Below the pieces are notes generated by a model. It made no database searches, was not told where the DNA came from, and saw only the letters and a program-made list of their open reading frames with translations. This document shows, one piece after another, positions 32,926 through 44,319 of a stretch of DNA of 64,000 nt. Source of the DNA: Sebastes aleutianus (Eukaryota > Chordata > Actinopteri > Perciformes > Sebastidae); the NCBI GenBank assembly GCA_916700875.1, contig CAKAKS010000066.1, forward strand, positions 9,889,743 through 9,953,742, given 5' to 3'. Made by a program: the position numbers and the translations under genes. The stretch's first letter is position 1. Every line of letters starts with the position of its first letter.

Positions 32926-33763
32926 TCTCATGCTGTCAACACAAATCTTTTCTACACCATGCAGTCTTACATATTTACATTTATCATTAAGTTATTTTTC
33001 TTGAACAGCCTCATGTTGGCCCACAGAAACTGTCTTCAAGCCTTTGAAAGTGTCTCACTGGTGACAAAGCAAGCACTGAAAAACAGACGAGGAAATGCAT
33101 CAGGTTTGGCTGATTATCATGAATCTCTTGACTGAAGAAGTTACAGTTTCCTCATAGCAGGAGTCATGCCATTGTCAAAAGAATACTCCTTTTGCACTGT
33201 AATCAAGAAATGGCTGCTTGCTATGCTGATGGTTTGTTTAAAGTCCTATGTATTAACACCTAAATTTCTTATTTGAAAAAAAATGTATTTTGACGTTTTT
33301 ATGTTTTTTTTCTTTGTCATTTTGTGTGATCCTCTCCATATGTGAACGACCTGGATTAATTCAACTGTATTTGCATGTGGAGTGCTAAGTTGAATGTTGA
33401 TTTGTACCGTGTTCCATTTTATTAAAATGTTTTCTGCATTTTATTAATTTGATGAAAAGGTTCATTGCTTTAATATTTCTGAAATACATAAACAAGTTTG
33501 CTGGCGTTAGACTAGTCATCAACGTTGCACTATGTTCATCTGCTTGTCGCTGACTTAAGTCTGAAGTAGTTTGGTGCTTAATAGCAAGCATACTGTGGGA
33601 TTCTAGAGGTTTTTCACTGAAAACAGCTGCCTGGAAACGGGAGTGGTAAGACTGAGCCCAAACAGTCAAGTTGTGGGCCAGAAAAAGCAAAATACTGAGC
33701 TGAAAGATGTTCAAACACTGCAGAGTCCGGCGGTAATTCTCTAAGGGTTATTATGAGTAGGGC
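32926..33763. other. Unique DNA downstream of suds3
   Basis: No gene recognised. The minus-strand open frame at 33385-33714 has no motif. It could contain a distal suds3 3' UTR. Confidence 0.4.
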
Positions 33764-34084
33764 TGAAACTAACAATTATTTTCATTGATGATTAATCTGT
33801 TGATCATTTTCTTGATTAACTGATTAGTTTGGTCTATAAAATGGTGAAAAATGTCTAAGTGCTTCCCAAAACCCAAGATGACGTCTTCAAATTTTGTCTA
33901 TAACTCAAAGATATTCAATTTACTGTCATAGAGGAGTAAAGAAACCAGAAAATATTCACATTTAAGAAGATGGAATCAGAATTTTTTTTCTTAAAAAATG
34001 ACTCAAACCAATTAATCGATAATCAAAAATAGTTGGCGATTAATTTAATAGTTGACAACTAATCGAATAATAGTCATCGCTAAT
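33764..34084. mobile_element. Near-complete 'AGGGCTGAAACTAA' MITE
   Basis: It starts TAGGGCTGAAACTAACAATT, has GATGATTAATCTGTTGATCA and GGTCTATAAAATGGTGAAAA, and ends with CCAATTAATCGATAATCAAA and GACAACTAATCGAATAATAG. This is the longest copy of this abundant teleost MITE in the window. The right end pairs with the left over the CTAATCGA/TAACAATT-type segments. Non-coding. Confidence 0.7.
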
Positions 34085-34126
34085 TACAAGCGATCCCTTT
34101 CACATACAAGTAGTTCTGCGATCCAT

Positions 34127-34436
34127 TCAGTGGGCAACCTCTGGGTCTGAAAAGTGAAGCCAATGCAGAAGTGCTTTAAACTTGCATTCTTTCTAACAGC
34201 CAGCAGGGGGCGACTCCTCTGGTTGCAAAAAGAAGTGATTGTATAGAAGTCTACGAGAAAATGAACCTACTTCTCACTTGATTTATTATTTCAGTAAACA
34301 TTTTAAACATGAGTTTATGGTCTCAATCTCTAGTTTCAAGTCTTCTTCAATACAGCATGATGTTCATTTAGTAAATTATGGTCCCATTTAGAGTCAAATA
34401 GACCATAAAGCAAGGCCAAAATGACGAACTTGAGTA
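34127..34436. repeat. Interspersed repeat, shorter member of a pair with 61.7 kb
   Basis: It contains TCTGAAAAGTGAAGCCAATG, CAGCCAGCAGGGGGCGACTC, CACTTGATTTATTATTTCAG and TCTTCTTCAATACAGCATGA. It is closely similar to 61733-62309 over about 280 bp. After AGACCATAAAGCA it jumps to sequence matching the far end of that copy (AAAATGACGAACTTGAG), so about 200 bp are missing. I know this family as common in perch-like fish. Confidence 0.85.
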
Positions 34437-35329
34437 TAGAAATATTGATCATAGCTGCTTTAAATGAGCCAACAGCAATATATAAATGTGTATTTAACAA
34501 TCTTCCACTGACCCCCTAGAAGACATGGACCACTAGGGGTCCTCCGATTGAGAAACTGTTTAGAGAACAGCTATACAATATCCATAGAGCATGCTCATTG
34601 TAAAACTTTTTTTTATCCTAAATTGATCATCAATGTTTATAGTAGGGTAAAGAGAAGCATTTGAATTGCTGTGTATTTTTCTCAGTGTTTGGTGTTCCTA
34701 TCTGTAGGAGGATATTTTTCCACATCACACTGATTTGCCAGCGTTTCCATATAATCAACCTGACCAAGTCACCTCACCGTTCCACTCCACTCACACATCT
34801 GCTCTCAACCATCCCTCCACTTTGTAAACAGCTGAATTATTTGGCATTCAGCGCAGGTCTCCCCGCCGGCCGAGCAGCCTGCCTTCCCCCTCTTGTGTGT
34901 CCTATCGCTTTAACCGGATGGCATGTTTCACTTCGCCTGACTTAATGACACAGCCTGACAAGGAGGGCAATTACTGTTTTGCGGTGCTGCACAAAAAGGC
35001 AAGGCTCATCTCAAAAGGCTTGTTGTCCAGAAGCCGTCAGGTGTGATTGCTCAGTCTCTTGCGGAGGCATGAAATGAGCTGATAGTGAATGTGATGACCG
35101 TCTGCTCCCTTTATTGCATCCCATGTCTGGCTTTTGGTTAAAGCCAGAATAACATACACTGAGGCATATAATGTGGGCTCTACAACAGGGTATTGATTTC
35201 TCTGTGAGTCTGTAGGCATCAGTCTCATATCTAACCACCGTGTTTCATCACTGTCAGGCCATTTTAATTGATCTGGAATCAGGGGACGGAGACAAAAGGG
35301 GTGGCACCAAGCCAACTTGTTTTCTCCAA
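34437..35329. other. Unique non-coding DNA
   Basis: No recognised exon or repeat. The region 34740-35300 reads like slowly evolving unique sequence but has no coding frame of note. Confidence 0.35.
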
Positions 35330-35860
35330 AACTTTATTTTTAATTTATGATATTCACTTTATTTATTTATATTTATTTATATATTTACTTTATAAGTCAA
35401 ATACAAACAACAACAATAACATACAGTATATAAGTTAAGTTAGTTTTGTTAAAATAACAAAAAGTGGAGACAAAATGACAGGGAATTCATTGATGACTTA
35501 AAAAAATGAAAAACATTCGGTGAAGGGATTGTTCAAGAAGCTTTTTACATAAACAAAATACACAGAAGAATGAAAAAGTAAATAAATAAATTAAGGAGCA
35601 CAGATTAGTAACATTAGTCGATGATTTCAAAGGTATCAAATATTATTTGGCTTTTTGTTGTTTTTCTATTATTCAGCTTGAAAAGAGAATTGTAATAGAG
35701 GTTAATATCCGATAGAAAAAAGGGGAAGTTTGGTTTTCTATTGGTACATTTCATTTTGTGGAATTTGCCAAATATTATAAACAGCTGGATTAAAAAGCTG
35801 ATATTTTTTGTCCGTTGAGTTATTTTCAAAAAACAGATAAAAATATCACTACCATAAAGC
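35330..35860 (-). mobile_element. 5'-truncated LINE with ORF2 C-terminal remnant
   Basis: The minus-strand frame at 35614-35985 carries in its second half LFIIFGKFHKMKCTNRKPNF, then a PFFLSDINLYYNSLF stretch. This resembles the C-terminal tail of L1/Tx1-type LINE ORF2 proteins, with their HK-K(C)...KP-F...FL pattern. The A/T-rich sequence at 35330-35610 lies on the 3' side in that orientation, where the LINE 3' UTR and tail are expected. The first 40 or so codons of the frame look like unrelated flanking sequence. A dead, 5'-truncated copy. Confidence 0.5.
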
Positions 35861-35924
35861 ATGACCATTTGACCTGTTTTTCTTGATAAAAATGTTTGCA
35901 CATCAAGTTTAAGCCAAGTTTCGT

Positions 35925-36310
35925 TGTGGCCAACCAATGGAACTACAACTTCCGTGTCTGTCACGTGATATTTGTTTTTTCCCATAGACTTACACTGGGA
36001 AAAAGATCAGTAGTTCCCAGTAGGAACACTTGAATAGCCCTAATTTAAATCCTTAAGTCCTAAAAGTTGGAAAATGAACTAATAGCCGAATCCAGAGTTA
36101 TTTTCCTTCATCCGTTCATGTGACGGAGCCCCAGACCGACCGACTGCGAGGCATGGTTAAAGGAAATACTAGTGCGCTTGCTCTATGGTCATTTTATACT
36201 TCATGCAAACCTGAACAACGTTCATAGGAATGAACAGGGCCCCGCCTCCGACGCTGTATCCAGTTCTCTTTATACATCCATGGGTGGCACGGGCCCCTCT
36301 GATTGCCCCT
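35925..36310. repeat. Dispersed repeat fragments
   Basis: ACTTACACTGGGAAAAAGAT and GAATGAACAGGGCCCCGCCT, then CAGTTCTCTTTATACATCCA, are phrases I know from abundant fish repeats. The boundaries are uncertain and nothing is encoded. Confidence 0.35.
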
Positions 36311-36439
36311 CATACCAGAGTCAGAAGGTGATAGTCTGTTAGCTTATTAGTATCATGGATGGATGACTGAACCGGCCTTCAAGGGCCCCTGGATCAGATC
36401 CTCTGTATGACATGGCATTTCTTGTTGGGATGTCAATCA

Positions 36440-36560
36440 AATGACTGCAAAGGTATTTAAAAAGGGCCACAAACAGTTGCAAAATGACCACAATGAGATG
36501 CAAAACAACTACAAAATTACCACAAATAGATGAAAAATGCCTCAAATAGACGCTAAACCT
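36440..36560. repeat. Degenerate short tandem repeat
   Basis: Loose repetition of GCAAAATGACCACAATGAGA and CAAAACAACTACAAAATTAC-type phrases, a degenerate minisatellite found dispersed in fish genomes. Confidence 0.5.
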
Positions 36561-36619
36561 GCTGCCCCCGCGATTCAGCCCTGGATAAGTAGTAGAAAAT
36601 GGTTGGATGGATGGAGATG

Positions 36620-38780
36620 TGGTCACATCTTCTGTAGTCATTTTGTAGGTGTCTTGCGGTAATGCAGGAGAGTTCGGGGGCCGGCCACATGTCTGTCATA
36701 ATCCATGTCTGTCATGCTATTTGGAGTTACAAATAGAAGCTATTTATTGATATAATTTCATATTAGAATTTGTTTATTTGGTATTCATTAATTACACTGA
36801 ATAAACAATGTAACTATTGATAATAATGTACAGTTTGTTATTGCCAAGAACCAGGGCTTTAATGGGAGTCTTAACACATTTTACAAATTAAATTACAAAT
36901 GAACGCCCCTTCTTTAAAATTATCCCATTCAAACGTTTCTAAATCCTCCCTTGTCTGGGATCAATAGCTCATCATGACAGTTTCTCCCCTATATATATAT
37001 ATCACCATTAAATAGGGGGACATGTGAGCAGATGCTGATTGCTCCAAGTTTACCTGAATGGCTTTACTCCCACTTCACTTCAATGTCTTACACAAACAGA
37101 TTACACATAAGTGGTGTGTCGATGACCCATTTCACTGCCTTATAATCTTCACATTTAACCAAGCAGCAGCTCTCCGCATCCACGCCTTTCAAATGATCCA
37201 TTTCTTGCTTGTTGGGATTGTATCAGTCTTAAGCTTTCTCTGCAGGTGGCTGTTTACACTGTCTTAAATCAATATGCTGAGTAAGCAAAGGAACGAGCGG
37301 GAGCACTTGAGCATGTAGACAGTTCTCTGGTGATGAATCCATTTTTTTTCCCCCCTCGTGCACCATGTCTGTTCACCAGAGTGTGTAAAACACCTGCTGA
37401 CACTCACCATGCGCAAAACAAAAGGAAGCTCTCCAGCCTTCCATGACCACAAGTCATTACCGCGCTCTGGCTGCGGTGGTTTGGGTTTGTTGGTACGTCT
37501 CACTGGAGCTGTTATACTCTTTGGTGGTTATTGCTTGTGTGCATAAAAAGTCACCCAGGGCATCAATAAAAAAAAAATCCCCCTCGCAATCTCCCACCAG
37601 CCCCAGTTCCAGCGCCGAATTCCCCTCTTTCATCCTCTTTCCCGTAAATTGAGCATTCGCTCCACTGCATGTTAGCACTTGGATGCATGGCTACAGGGCG
37701 GAGGGCTGCATCTCGCTCTGCGCTATCTGGTGGCAACCGAGTGGGATCCAGGCAGACTCAGATTTGCCTCTGGTGGTCTGAGGAGAGGACGGTAGCTCGT
37801 CGACAAGGCCGTTGTGTATGTGTGCCTTTATCACTCTCCAGCAGGTCTGCACTGGGAGAGGAATTCATTTACAGTACAAGCTCCTCATTTGACTCTTGAT
37901 ATTTGACCTGCAGGGTTAAGGAATAGAGCCGCAGCCCCACTGGACCGTTTTGCCAATACTGATCATTTTTAAACATTCATGTTGTTAACTCATTACGAAA
38001 TCAGGTCATGGTATCAGTTATTTATACGCTCAGCACTATTCTGTTTAGCTGCTCTTTTGATGTTACGCAGCATAACATAAAACAGAACAAAGTTAAATAA
38101 ATAATCCGTCTCAGAGGCCAGCTTGTGTGAAGTGGGTAGACTGTATTTCATATTGAAAGAATCTTTTATTTGTGCCAGTAATGCTGCTCTGCTTTCACAG
38201 GTCCAGCTTCAAATTCTCCCAAATAAAACCGAAGCAAACTGTTTGAGAAAAGCTTAACACCAATTACCATCTCATGCTAGTAGAGCGCATTTATTTTAGT
38301 ATTTTGAAGCATGAATCTGGTCCATGAATCCCCTATTAAAACTACTGTTTGGAAGTAATGTGTTTCCCCCGCTTATTAGAGCCAGGAAAAGTTAAGCTTG
38401 AACAAATTAAACTTCTCTGTGTGTGTGTGTGTGTGTTTTCTCTCTCTCTCTCTTTCTCAACCCTTCTGCTAATTCAAAGAGAATTGCCTAATGATGATGG
38501 TCTCCTTTAAACAACGTCTATGTTTAGCACTCTTAGCGCTTGAAGCGTGTCTCGCCTCCTTTCCCACAGTTTTAAGGGATGCAGTGTTATCACAGCTCGC
38601 TTTTGCATTCGAAGGCTGAAAGTTCACGAGATCCCCACATTGTCTAATAAAACATGTGATTTCCTGACTGGTGTTAATTTCACCTATGAACAATGTGAGA
38701 GCGATTACTGCATTGTGCAATAAAACAAAGTTGACAGGATAAGTTAGTATATTTACTCAAATACAATTGAACAAATTTAA
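36620..38780. other. Unique non-coding DNA
   Basis: No gene or transposon recognised. Small TA (about 36980-36998), TG and TC (about 38415-38455) runs are present. The overlapping open frames at 37264-37900 are on both strands, unconserved in appearance and probably accidental. Confidence 0.4.
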
Positions 38781-38784
38781 TAAC

Positions 38785-38960
38785 AATAATAATAATAATA
38801 CATTTTATTTATATAGTGCTTTTCTGGATACTCAAAGACACTTTACACAGATAAAATGATCATAAAAACAAAGACATCATAACAATATAAAAATATAAAA
38901 ACACACAATATTAATTACACATTAAAAGCAGTTCTAAAAAGGTGAGTTTTGATTAGTGAT
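38785..38960 (-). mobile_element. LINE 3'-tail fragment, reversed
   Basis: An AATAATAATA run followed by CATTTTATTTATATAGTGCT, then TTTCTGGATACTCAAAGACA and CTTTACACAG. This is the reverse of a very common fish LINE 3' end. It continues with AAAGGTGAGTTTTGATTAGT, part of the same 3' region. 5'-truncated, no protein. Confidence 0.6.
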
Positions 38961-39589
38961 TTGAATGTGGACAGGACAAATTTAGGGCAATTTTGAGGCA
39001 TTTGCACATTCACAGATTAAGATTTAAATACAAAACATGTGATCAATGAACAAAGTACAAACACAGCATGGCCGGATTGCCCTGCTAAGGGGCCCTGGGG
39101 TGAAAATGAGCCACTGGGCCCCTGTTAACCCCCCATTCCTCCACTCTGTAAAGTATTCCTATGCTGGGATATTATATTGCCCAAGGTTTGTTGTATGGAG
39201 CTTTGATGAAAACTAATTAGGGGTAAGCACCATGTAAGCACAAATAATGAGGGTCAAGACAAGGTTTCAATATCAGGTAATAGAATCAGGACCCGTGTGA
39301 AAGCCCTTAGCATGGCAGTAAGTTTGCTTTAAGGCCCTGACTGGGCTGTCACACCCTCAAGACCTGTTCTGCCTTAAAAAGGTCTTAACATTGTAGCTCT
39401 AATATTCTGCCGTCCACTGACAACCTCTGTATTAGTCATCTACCTATGGACGACTTCAGGCAGTCATGTCCTGTTCCCCTGTCATGTCGCATACATAGTA
39501 ATCCAGCCTTGGCTGAGCACAGGCCATAAAAGTAGCCCGGTCAGTATGACTATGTCCTTGACATACAGAATAGATGATTTGTAAGAGGA

Positions 39590-39765
39590 ATGGCCAACTA
39601 ATGGCAGGCAATTGCAAAGCAAAAATCCCCAAGAGGGAGTTTTTCACTGCCATTATTGGCACTAGTGGTGGAACTACTAGCTACAAGTGCCGGAGTGGCC
39701 ATAATCACTGTAAAGAACACCCTCTTGGGCATATTTCTTTTATAACTCAGGGAATAAGCCATGTG
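39590..39765. repeat. Imperfect inverted repeat (fold-back)
   Basis: CCCAAGAGGGAGTTTTTCAC and TGCCATTATTGGCACTAG at 39628-39666 pair imperfectly with GGAGTGGCCATAATCACTGT and AAAGAACACCCTCTTGGG at 39693-39730. The arms are about 38 bp with a loop of about 25 bp. The two opposite-strand open frames here are a by-product of the symmetry. It could be an old MITE or a hairpin RNA. Confidence 0.6.
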
Positions 39766-40944
39766 CAGCATAAAAGCATCTAGCTTCAGCATGGCAACCT
39801 GATTCCAGTTTTGCAGACATGCTTATGGGATTTATGAAGATGTCTTTGACCAATCAGCTTGCCAAAGAAGTGATAGAGGATGAGATAGCAAGCGACACAG
39901 AGCCACACCACCATCTTGATATGAATAATTCAACAGGGGAGACGGTAACAAAGAGTTTAGGAAACAAAAGGAAAAAGCATCAAGAGAATTCGTAACCCCA
40001 TGACTTGAAAATGTTAGTGTGATATAATAAATGTATTCTGTTGTTTGCATGAATACCAGCACTAATGCTTGTGTGGCATTTTGTGTTGTGCCATTTATAT
40101 TGCTATTCAGAATGACACCCGCTACTGGAGACAATAACAAGCTTTTACAACCAGACGGTCTAAGATGACCTCGGCTCTTTGTTGTTTCAAGGTCAGTGCA
40201 TGTTTGGGGATTTCTTTCACTCATTAGAGGTATTGTATAAATCTGAATTCATTTTTGACACCCCTGACACCAATTTTATTTTTATTTTCTTATCGCACAA
40301 CAACGTCTGAAAACTGTGAATGAATTCCGTTGTGATTTTGCCTTTTTCTACAAAGAGCACGTCTACTAATATCCTCTCGGCTCGGAGCAACAACCTTCAC
40401 ACTGACTTTGGCGTCCAGTCGGAGAAGTGAGATCACTCTTCCCGCTGATAAGATTTGCTCCGATAAGAGAAAGATATCTTGTGAGCCATCTCAGTCTCTC
40501 TGCACAAGGTCCCCAAAGGAATCAAAAACTTTGCTTCCTCTGTAACCTCTCAAGAGGCGTCTCAGCTTTCTGCATATGTTATTCAGAGGAGTTCAGAGAT
40601 AAAGAGAAACCTGGGGGAAGGTTGGAGGGGATTGAAAGATGGACCACGCAGTCATCTGAAAATAGCTATTCAGAAGAAGTTTGTCATGCAATTTTTGCAT
40701 TCATGGGGCTCCTCGAGGTGCTCCATCACCACAGGTGAGGCCTCCACCTTGAAAAGACAGATTACGCGTTGCCTTGTGGGAGGCAGGCGGGCATACGGAA
40801 GATGCTGCCTACAAACAATTCATCTCTCCGTCGACCAGTGCTATATTTTGATGCAGCGACCTTAAAGGGACTGAAGACAAGGCTCCTCCGTTTTCTGAGC
40901 TTCATTGAATGTGGATATAAAGATGTGTTCACACCTACTCTTAC

Positions 40945-41135
40945 AGGAATAGTTTGACATTAGATGAGAGAATCTATCATGTCTGAGAATATCAAGCTAC
41001 CGCCAGCAGATAACAGGGAGGAACAGCTCGCCTGAGACTCCCCAAAGGTAACATAATTCACCTGCTGGCACCTCTAAAGCGCATTAATTAACACGTTGTA
41101 TCAAATTTGTTTAATCTGTACGAAAGTGTAAGAAG
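40945..41135. mobile_element. Fragment of the repeat family seen at 29.1 kb
   Basis: It includes AGGAATAGTTTGACATTAGA, CTGCTGGCACCTCTAAAGCG and CATTAATTAACACGTTGTAT. These are parts of the same abundant spiny-rayed-fish element as at 29105-29345. Degenerate and non-coding. Confidence 0.5.
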
Positions 41136-41410
41136 AGCACAAAGTAATGGCTCAGAGAATCATCAAACTGTGGATCAGACAGGCTGGAAAGCTATGGCTG
41201 ATGCAATCTAGACAGTCTGTAAGGGAATGAGTGGAGATGGGCCGGTATAAATACTAAAAGACTGATTAGGGAAACGGGACGCAGGTGTGTAAGTGGGCTT
41301 GGAAGGTCAAGAAAAGGCGGGAAAGTGGTTACTGCAGAGCAGGAGGGAGTGGCTGGATCTGAAACGACAGGGAGAGTTCAGCCCTGTCTCCTTGAAATGA
41401 TGCTCCCCTA
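41135..41410. other. Unique spacer
   Basis: Nothing recognised between the repeats. Confidence 0.4.
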
Positions 41411-41414
41411 CAAC

Positions 41415-41935
41415 TAAACTGCATTGCCAATTACGTTTGGAAGGAAACGGATTTTGTCGCTGATTACATTTGTCTTTCACGTATCACACGACGTATCACA
41501 AATACCTTTGTAAGTCTGCGGACGGCCGCAGCGAGTGACGTAGTACAACGAGCGACGCGCAGAGCAGGTGACATAATATATCGAGCGATCATCAATGAAA
41601 ATACGTTGAATAAAAATGTTATTGAATGATAACGAGTGAGAAAGTTCACTACTAGTTGGTGGGAGGTGGTTGGGTCCAATAAACACGATTTATTTATAAC
41701 GACAATTTATTATGTTTTGTTTTTAAGTCATTTTAAGCGAAACCATGATGTTTTTTATTAAACTTAACCAAGTAGTTTTGTTGCCTGAACCTAACTAAAT
41801 AGTTTTGTTACGTTTTTGTTTTGTTTTCTTTCAATTTACAACGTTAATCACGCATTCAAAACTGTTTAAAACTGCGACCGTAATCTGAGAGAAAATGTAT
41901 TTTGGTTATGCAGTTTAGGTATATGGGAACGTCAT
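41415..41935. repeat. Interspersed repeat, uninterrupted copy
   Basis: It contains GGATTTTGTCGCTGATTACA, CATTTTAAGCGAAACCATGA and TGTTTTTTATTAAACTTAAC, then CAAGTAGTTTTGTTGC phrases, one repeated in tandem. The same phrases recur at 53440-54190, where a second transposon splits them. A CG-rich piece (GGACGGCCGCAGCGAGTGAC) is part of this copy. Confidence 0.65.
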
Positions 41936-41939
41936 TTTT

Positions 41940-42120
41940 TGGGAGACAGTTAGGCTTCCTCGTCTCCTCGCTCCTTGAACTTGTGACCCGGAAATCGATG
42001 TCAGCGCTCCATCTTGAAGGACGTCCCAATTCCTAAAATGCATCCCGAGGAGCGAGGCGGCTTGCCGGAGGAGCTATAAGCGAGGATACACCGGTGTATC
42101 CTTTGCGGAAGTTTTTTCAG
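41940..42120. repeat. CG-rich dispersed repeat fragment
   Basis: GGCTTCCTCGTCTCCTCGCT and CGAGGAGCGAGGCGGCTTGC stand out from the AT-rich surroundings. I associate this type with a fish repeat, but the class is unknown. Confidence 0.3.
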
Positions 42121-42124
42121 CACC

Positions 42125-43150
42125 CGTGATGAATAAAAGAGGCGTGATACACAGCTGGAATAATCTCAAACATTGGCAGGACTATACAAATGTAACTGTT
42201 CCTTATGTGTTCATAAGTTGTAGTTATCTAAGATGATAAAATTTGCGAGCAAACTTTCTGCTCTTCACCGTTTGCTTGTGTCGATATCTCAGACACAAAA
42301 TCAAACTTTCATGAACAGAGACACACAAAATTATGTAGAGTGACTTCCTGCCCTTGGTACATTTTGTTAGACTATTAGCGTGTGAAGATGTGCTGGTTAT
42401 CAGATGTTAAAATAAACGTCTTTCTAACAACAAAATAACCCTCCAAAACGTTGAGGTTGTTTCCTAGATTGACCTTCTCACTCATTACAAAAAAAACTGT
42501 TTATTGGGTGCTAGCTGAGTTGAGGTGTTGTTCTCACCAAATTAAAGGTGTAAATGCTCTTCAAATAAACTGCTTCAGAAAACATGCCAGAAAATGTGAA
42601 TGCACTTGAAATGCAGGTTACTAGCCTGATCTAAATTTGTGCAAGGCAATCAGCCAGGAATACTCGGGCAGACACACCTTCATTTTTTAATTCATAAGTG
42701 AATACTAATCAACTACAGCCCCAGAAACTGAGGAGAGCAGATTAAAAATTAATAAGGTGACTGTGATTTAATGAATAACATCATTGAGATTTGCCTCAGC
42801 AGCATGCCATTTTAAAACTGAGCGTGATTGTGTCGGGCTGATATTTAGTAAGGCTTAGGCAGAGGGTTGTTGTTATTATCTCTCTTTTCTTCTGTCTCTC
42901 GCTGTTATTTGTCACGGTGAAGAGAGGTATTATTGTGACGGATCATTGTTCTCTCACAGTAGAGGCCTCAGATGCCCAAAGTGAATTCCACACTGCATTA
43001 CGTATTCATGACCTCCGATCAATAATCAGCCACTCACTCAATGGACAGTTAGAAGCCGTGGTATTGAAATGAACACTGTGAATTCGACATCAGACTTAAA
43101 AACATGTCAAACTGTATTTTCAAAGCTCAACTAATCAATACGTTTTATAT
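42125..43150. other. Unique non-coding DNA, conserved-looking segment
   Basis: No gene or repeat recognised. The stretch at about 42610-43080 contains homeodomain-like AT cores (TTCATTTTTTAATTCATAAG, ATTAAAAATTAATAAGGTGA) interspersed with unique sequence, the look of a conserved non-coding element. This is untested. Confidence 0.3.
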
Positions 43151-43151
43151 A

Positions 43152-43588
43152 TTAAAGGCGCAGTGTCAGCTGCGTAGCTTTGGGTTGGCCTAGGTGGGCC
43201 TTGATTGTCCAGGTATGAGTAGACCTACACACATAGAGGCTACCAGGAATTTGACTCTAGTTAATTTGCTCTCATTGTACGATGGAAATAGAAATGTAGC
43301 TAAAAGCAAGGTCAACAAATCTGAACAAGAGTGAGGAAATGTAGATAAATATACATGTCAGGTGCCTGTAACATTACCTCTGATGATGATGTATTAAGGC
43401 TTGTAGGATTAAACTGTGGTGTGTGGCCTATTTTGGTTAACGTATGTCTTTCAGAATCTTATAAGTAGATGTTTGGTCTTGGACGGGACAGGCCAACCTG
43501 ATTTTCTCTGTGCCCACCCACTAAAGAAAACAGACATATTCCATCTCCGCCAAAAGATCCACCAAAATGCTACACACTGTGCCTTTAA
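43152..43588. mobile_element. TTAA-flanked MITE (piggyBac-like), complete
   Basis: It is bounded by TTAA at 43152-43155 and 43585-43588. The left end is TTAAAGGCGCAGTGTCAG and the right end CTACACACTGTGCCTTTAA, which is inverted and nearly identical. At about 437 bp with no transposase frame, it is a complete-looking non-autonomous piggyBac-type element. Its ends differ in sequence from those of the element at 19621. Confidence 0.75.
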
Positions 43589-44034
43589 AAAGTGATCCAA
43601 AAAGTGACGAGGCAACGACAAACCATACTCTGCAGCTCTAGGGAGCTTTTAGCCTCTTTAACCTTGATGTTTTGATTTTATGGCACACATCTGCTGATAT
43701 GTATGTCGGCAGATAAGTAAGAAGACATTGCAGCACAGAAGTGCCAAAGAGTTATTCAAATTTAGAGTGTTGATTTGAAATAGCAAGTTTATTTTTCAAC
43801 TGCAAAATGTCCCACTCACCTTGGTCACAGCTCTTTAAAGCAAAAGCCTGCTTTCTTGTCAAGAGCTAGATGAAAGCCAGCAAACAGTTCGCTTAAGGTT
43901 AGTATAAAGACAGAATAGCAGGGGGAAGCTGCTAGTCGGGCTTTGATAAAAAATCTTGGGCAAATTAGTTTGTTTTTGTAAAATAGCCTATAGAGTTATA
44001 GCATTTTTAACCTCAAATTGATACTGGTCATAAA

Positions 44035-44310
44035 AATCCAGGATCTGTTCGGCTCTATTCAGTCTTAACCCTGTTTCCAGCAGCAATAGGTAGTTAAACC
44101 GACTAGCTAACTGGCTAGTTCTCCACCAGCTGGTGAAGAAAGTCAAAGATCCCTGATCATTTTCTCAGAGTTGGTGGAGACCAAAATAGAGCTACAACAA
44201 AAGTGGGCTTCCATTCATCAGGACTCCAAATGCTAATGTTGCTCCTTGTCTGCTGGGTTCACACTGGCAATTGTTACAGCTAACATGTTAAAAACATCAT
44301 AAAGCCAGCC
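44035..44310. repeat. Abundant fish repeat fragment
   Basis: Phrases such as TGGCTAGTTCTCCACCAGCT, AGTTGGTGGAGACCAAAATA and TAATGTTGCTCCTTGTCTGC are ones I know from a dispersed repeat of spiny-rayed fish. Class unknown, non-coding. Confidence 0.45.
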
Positions 44311-44319
44311 ACACATGAT

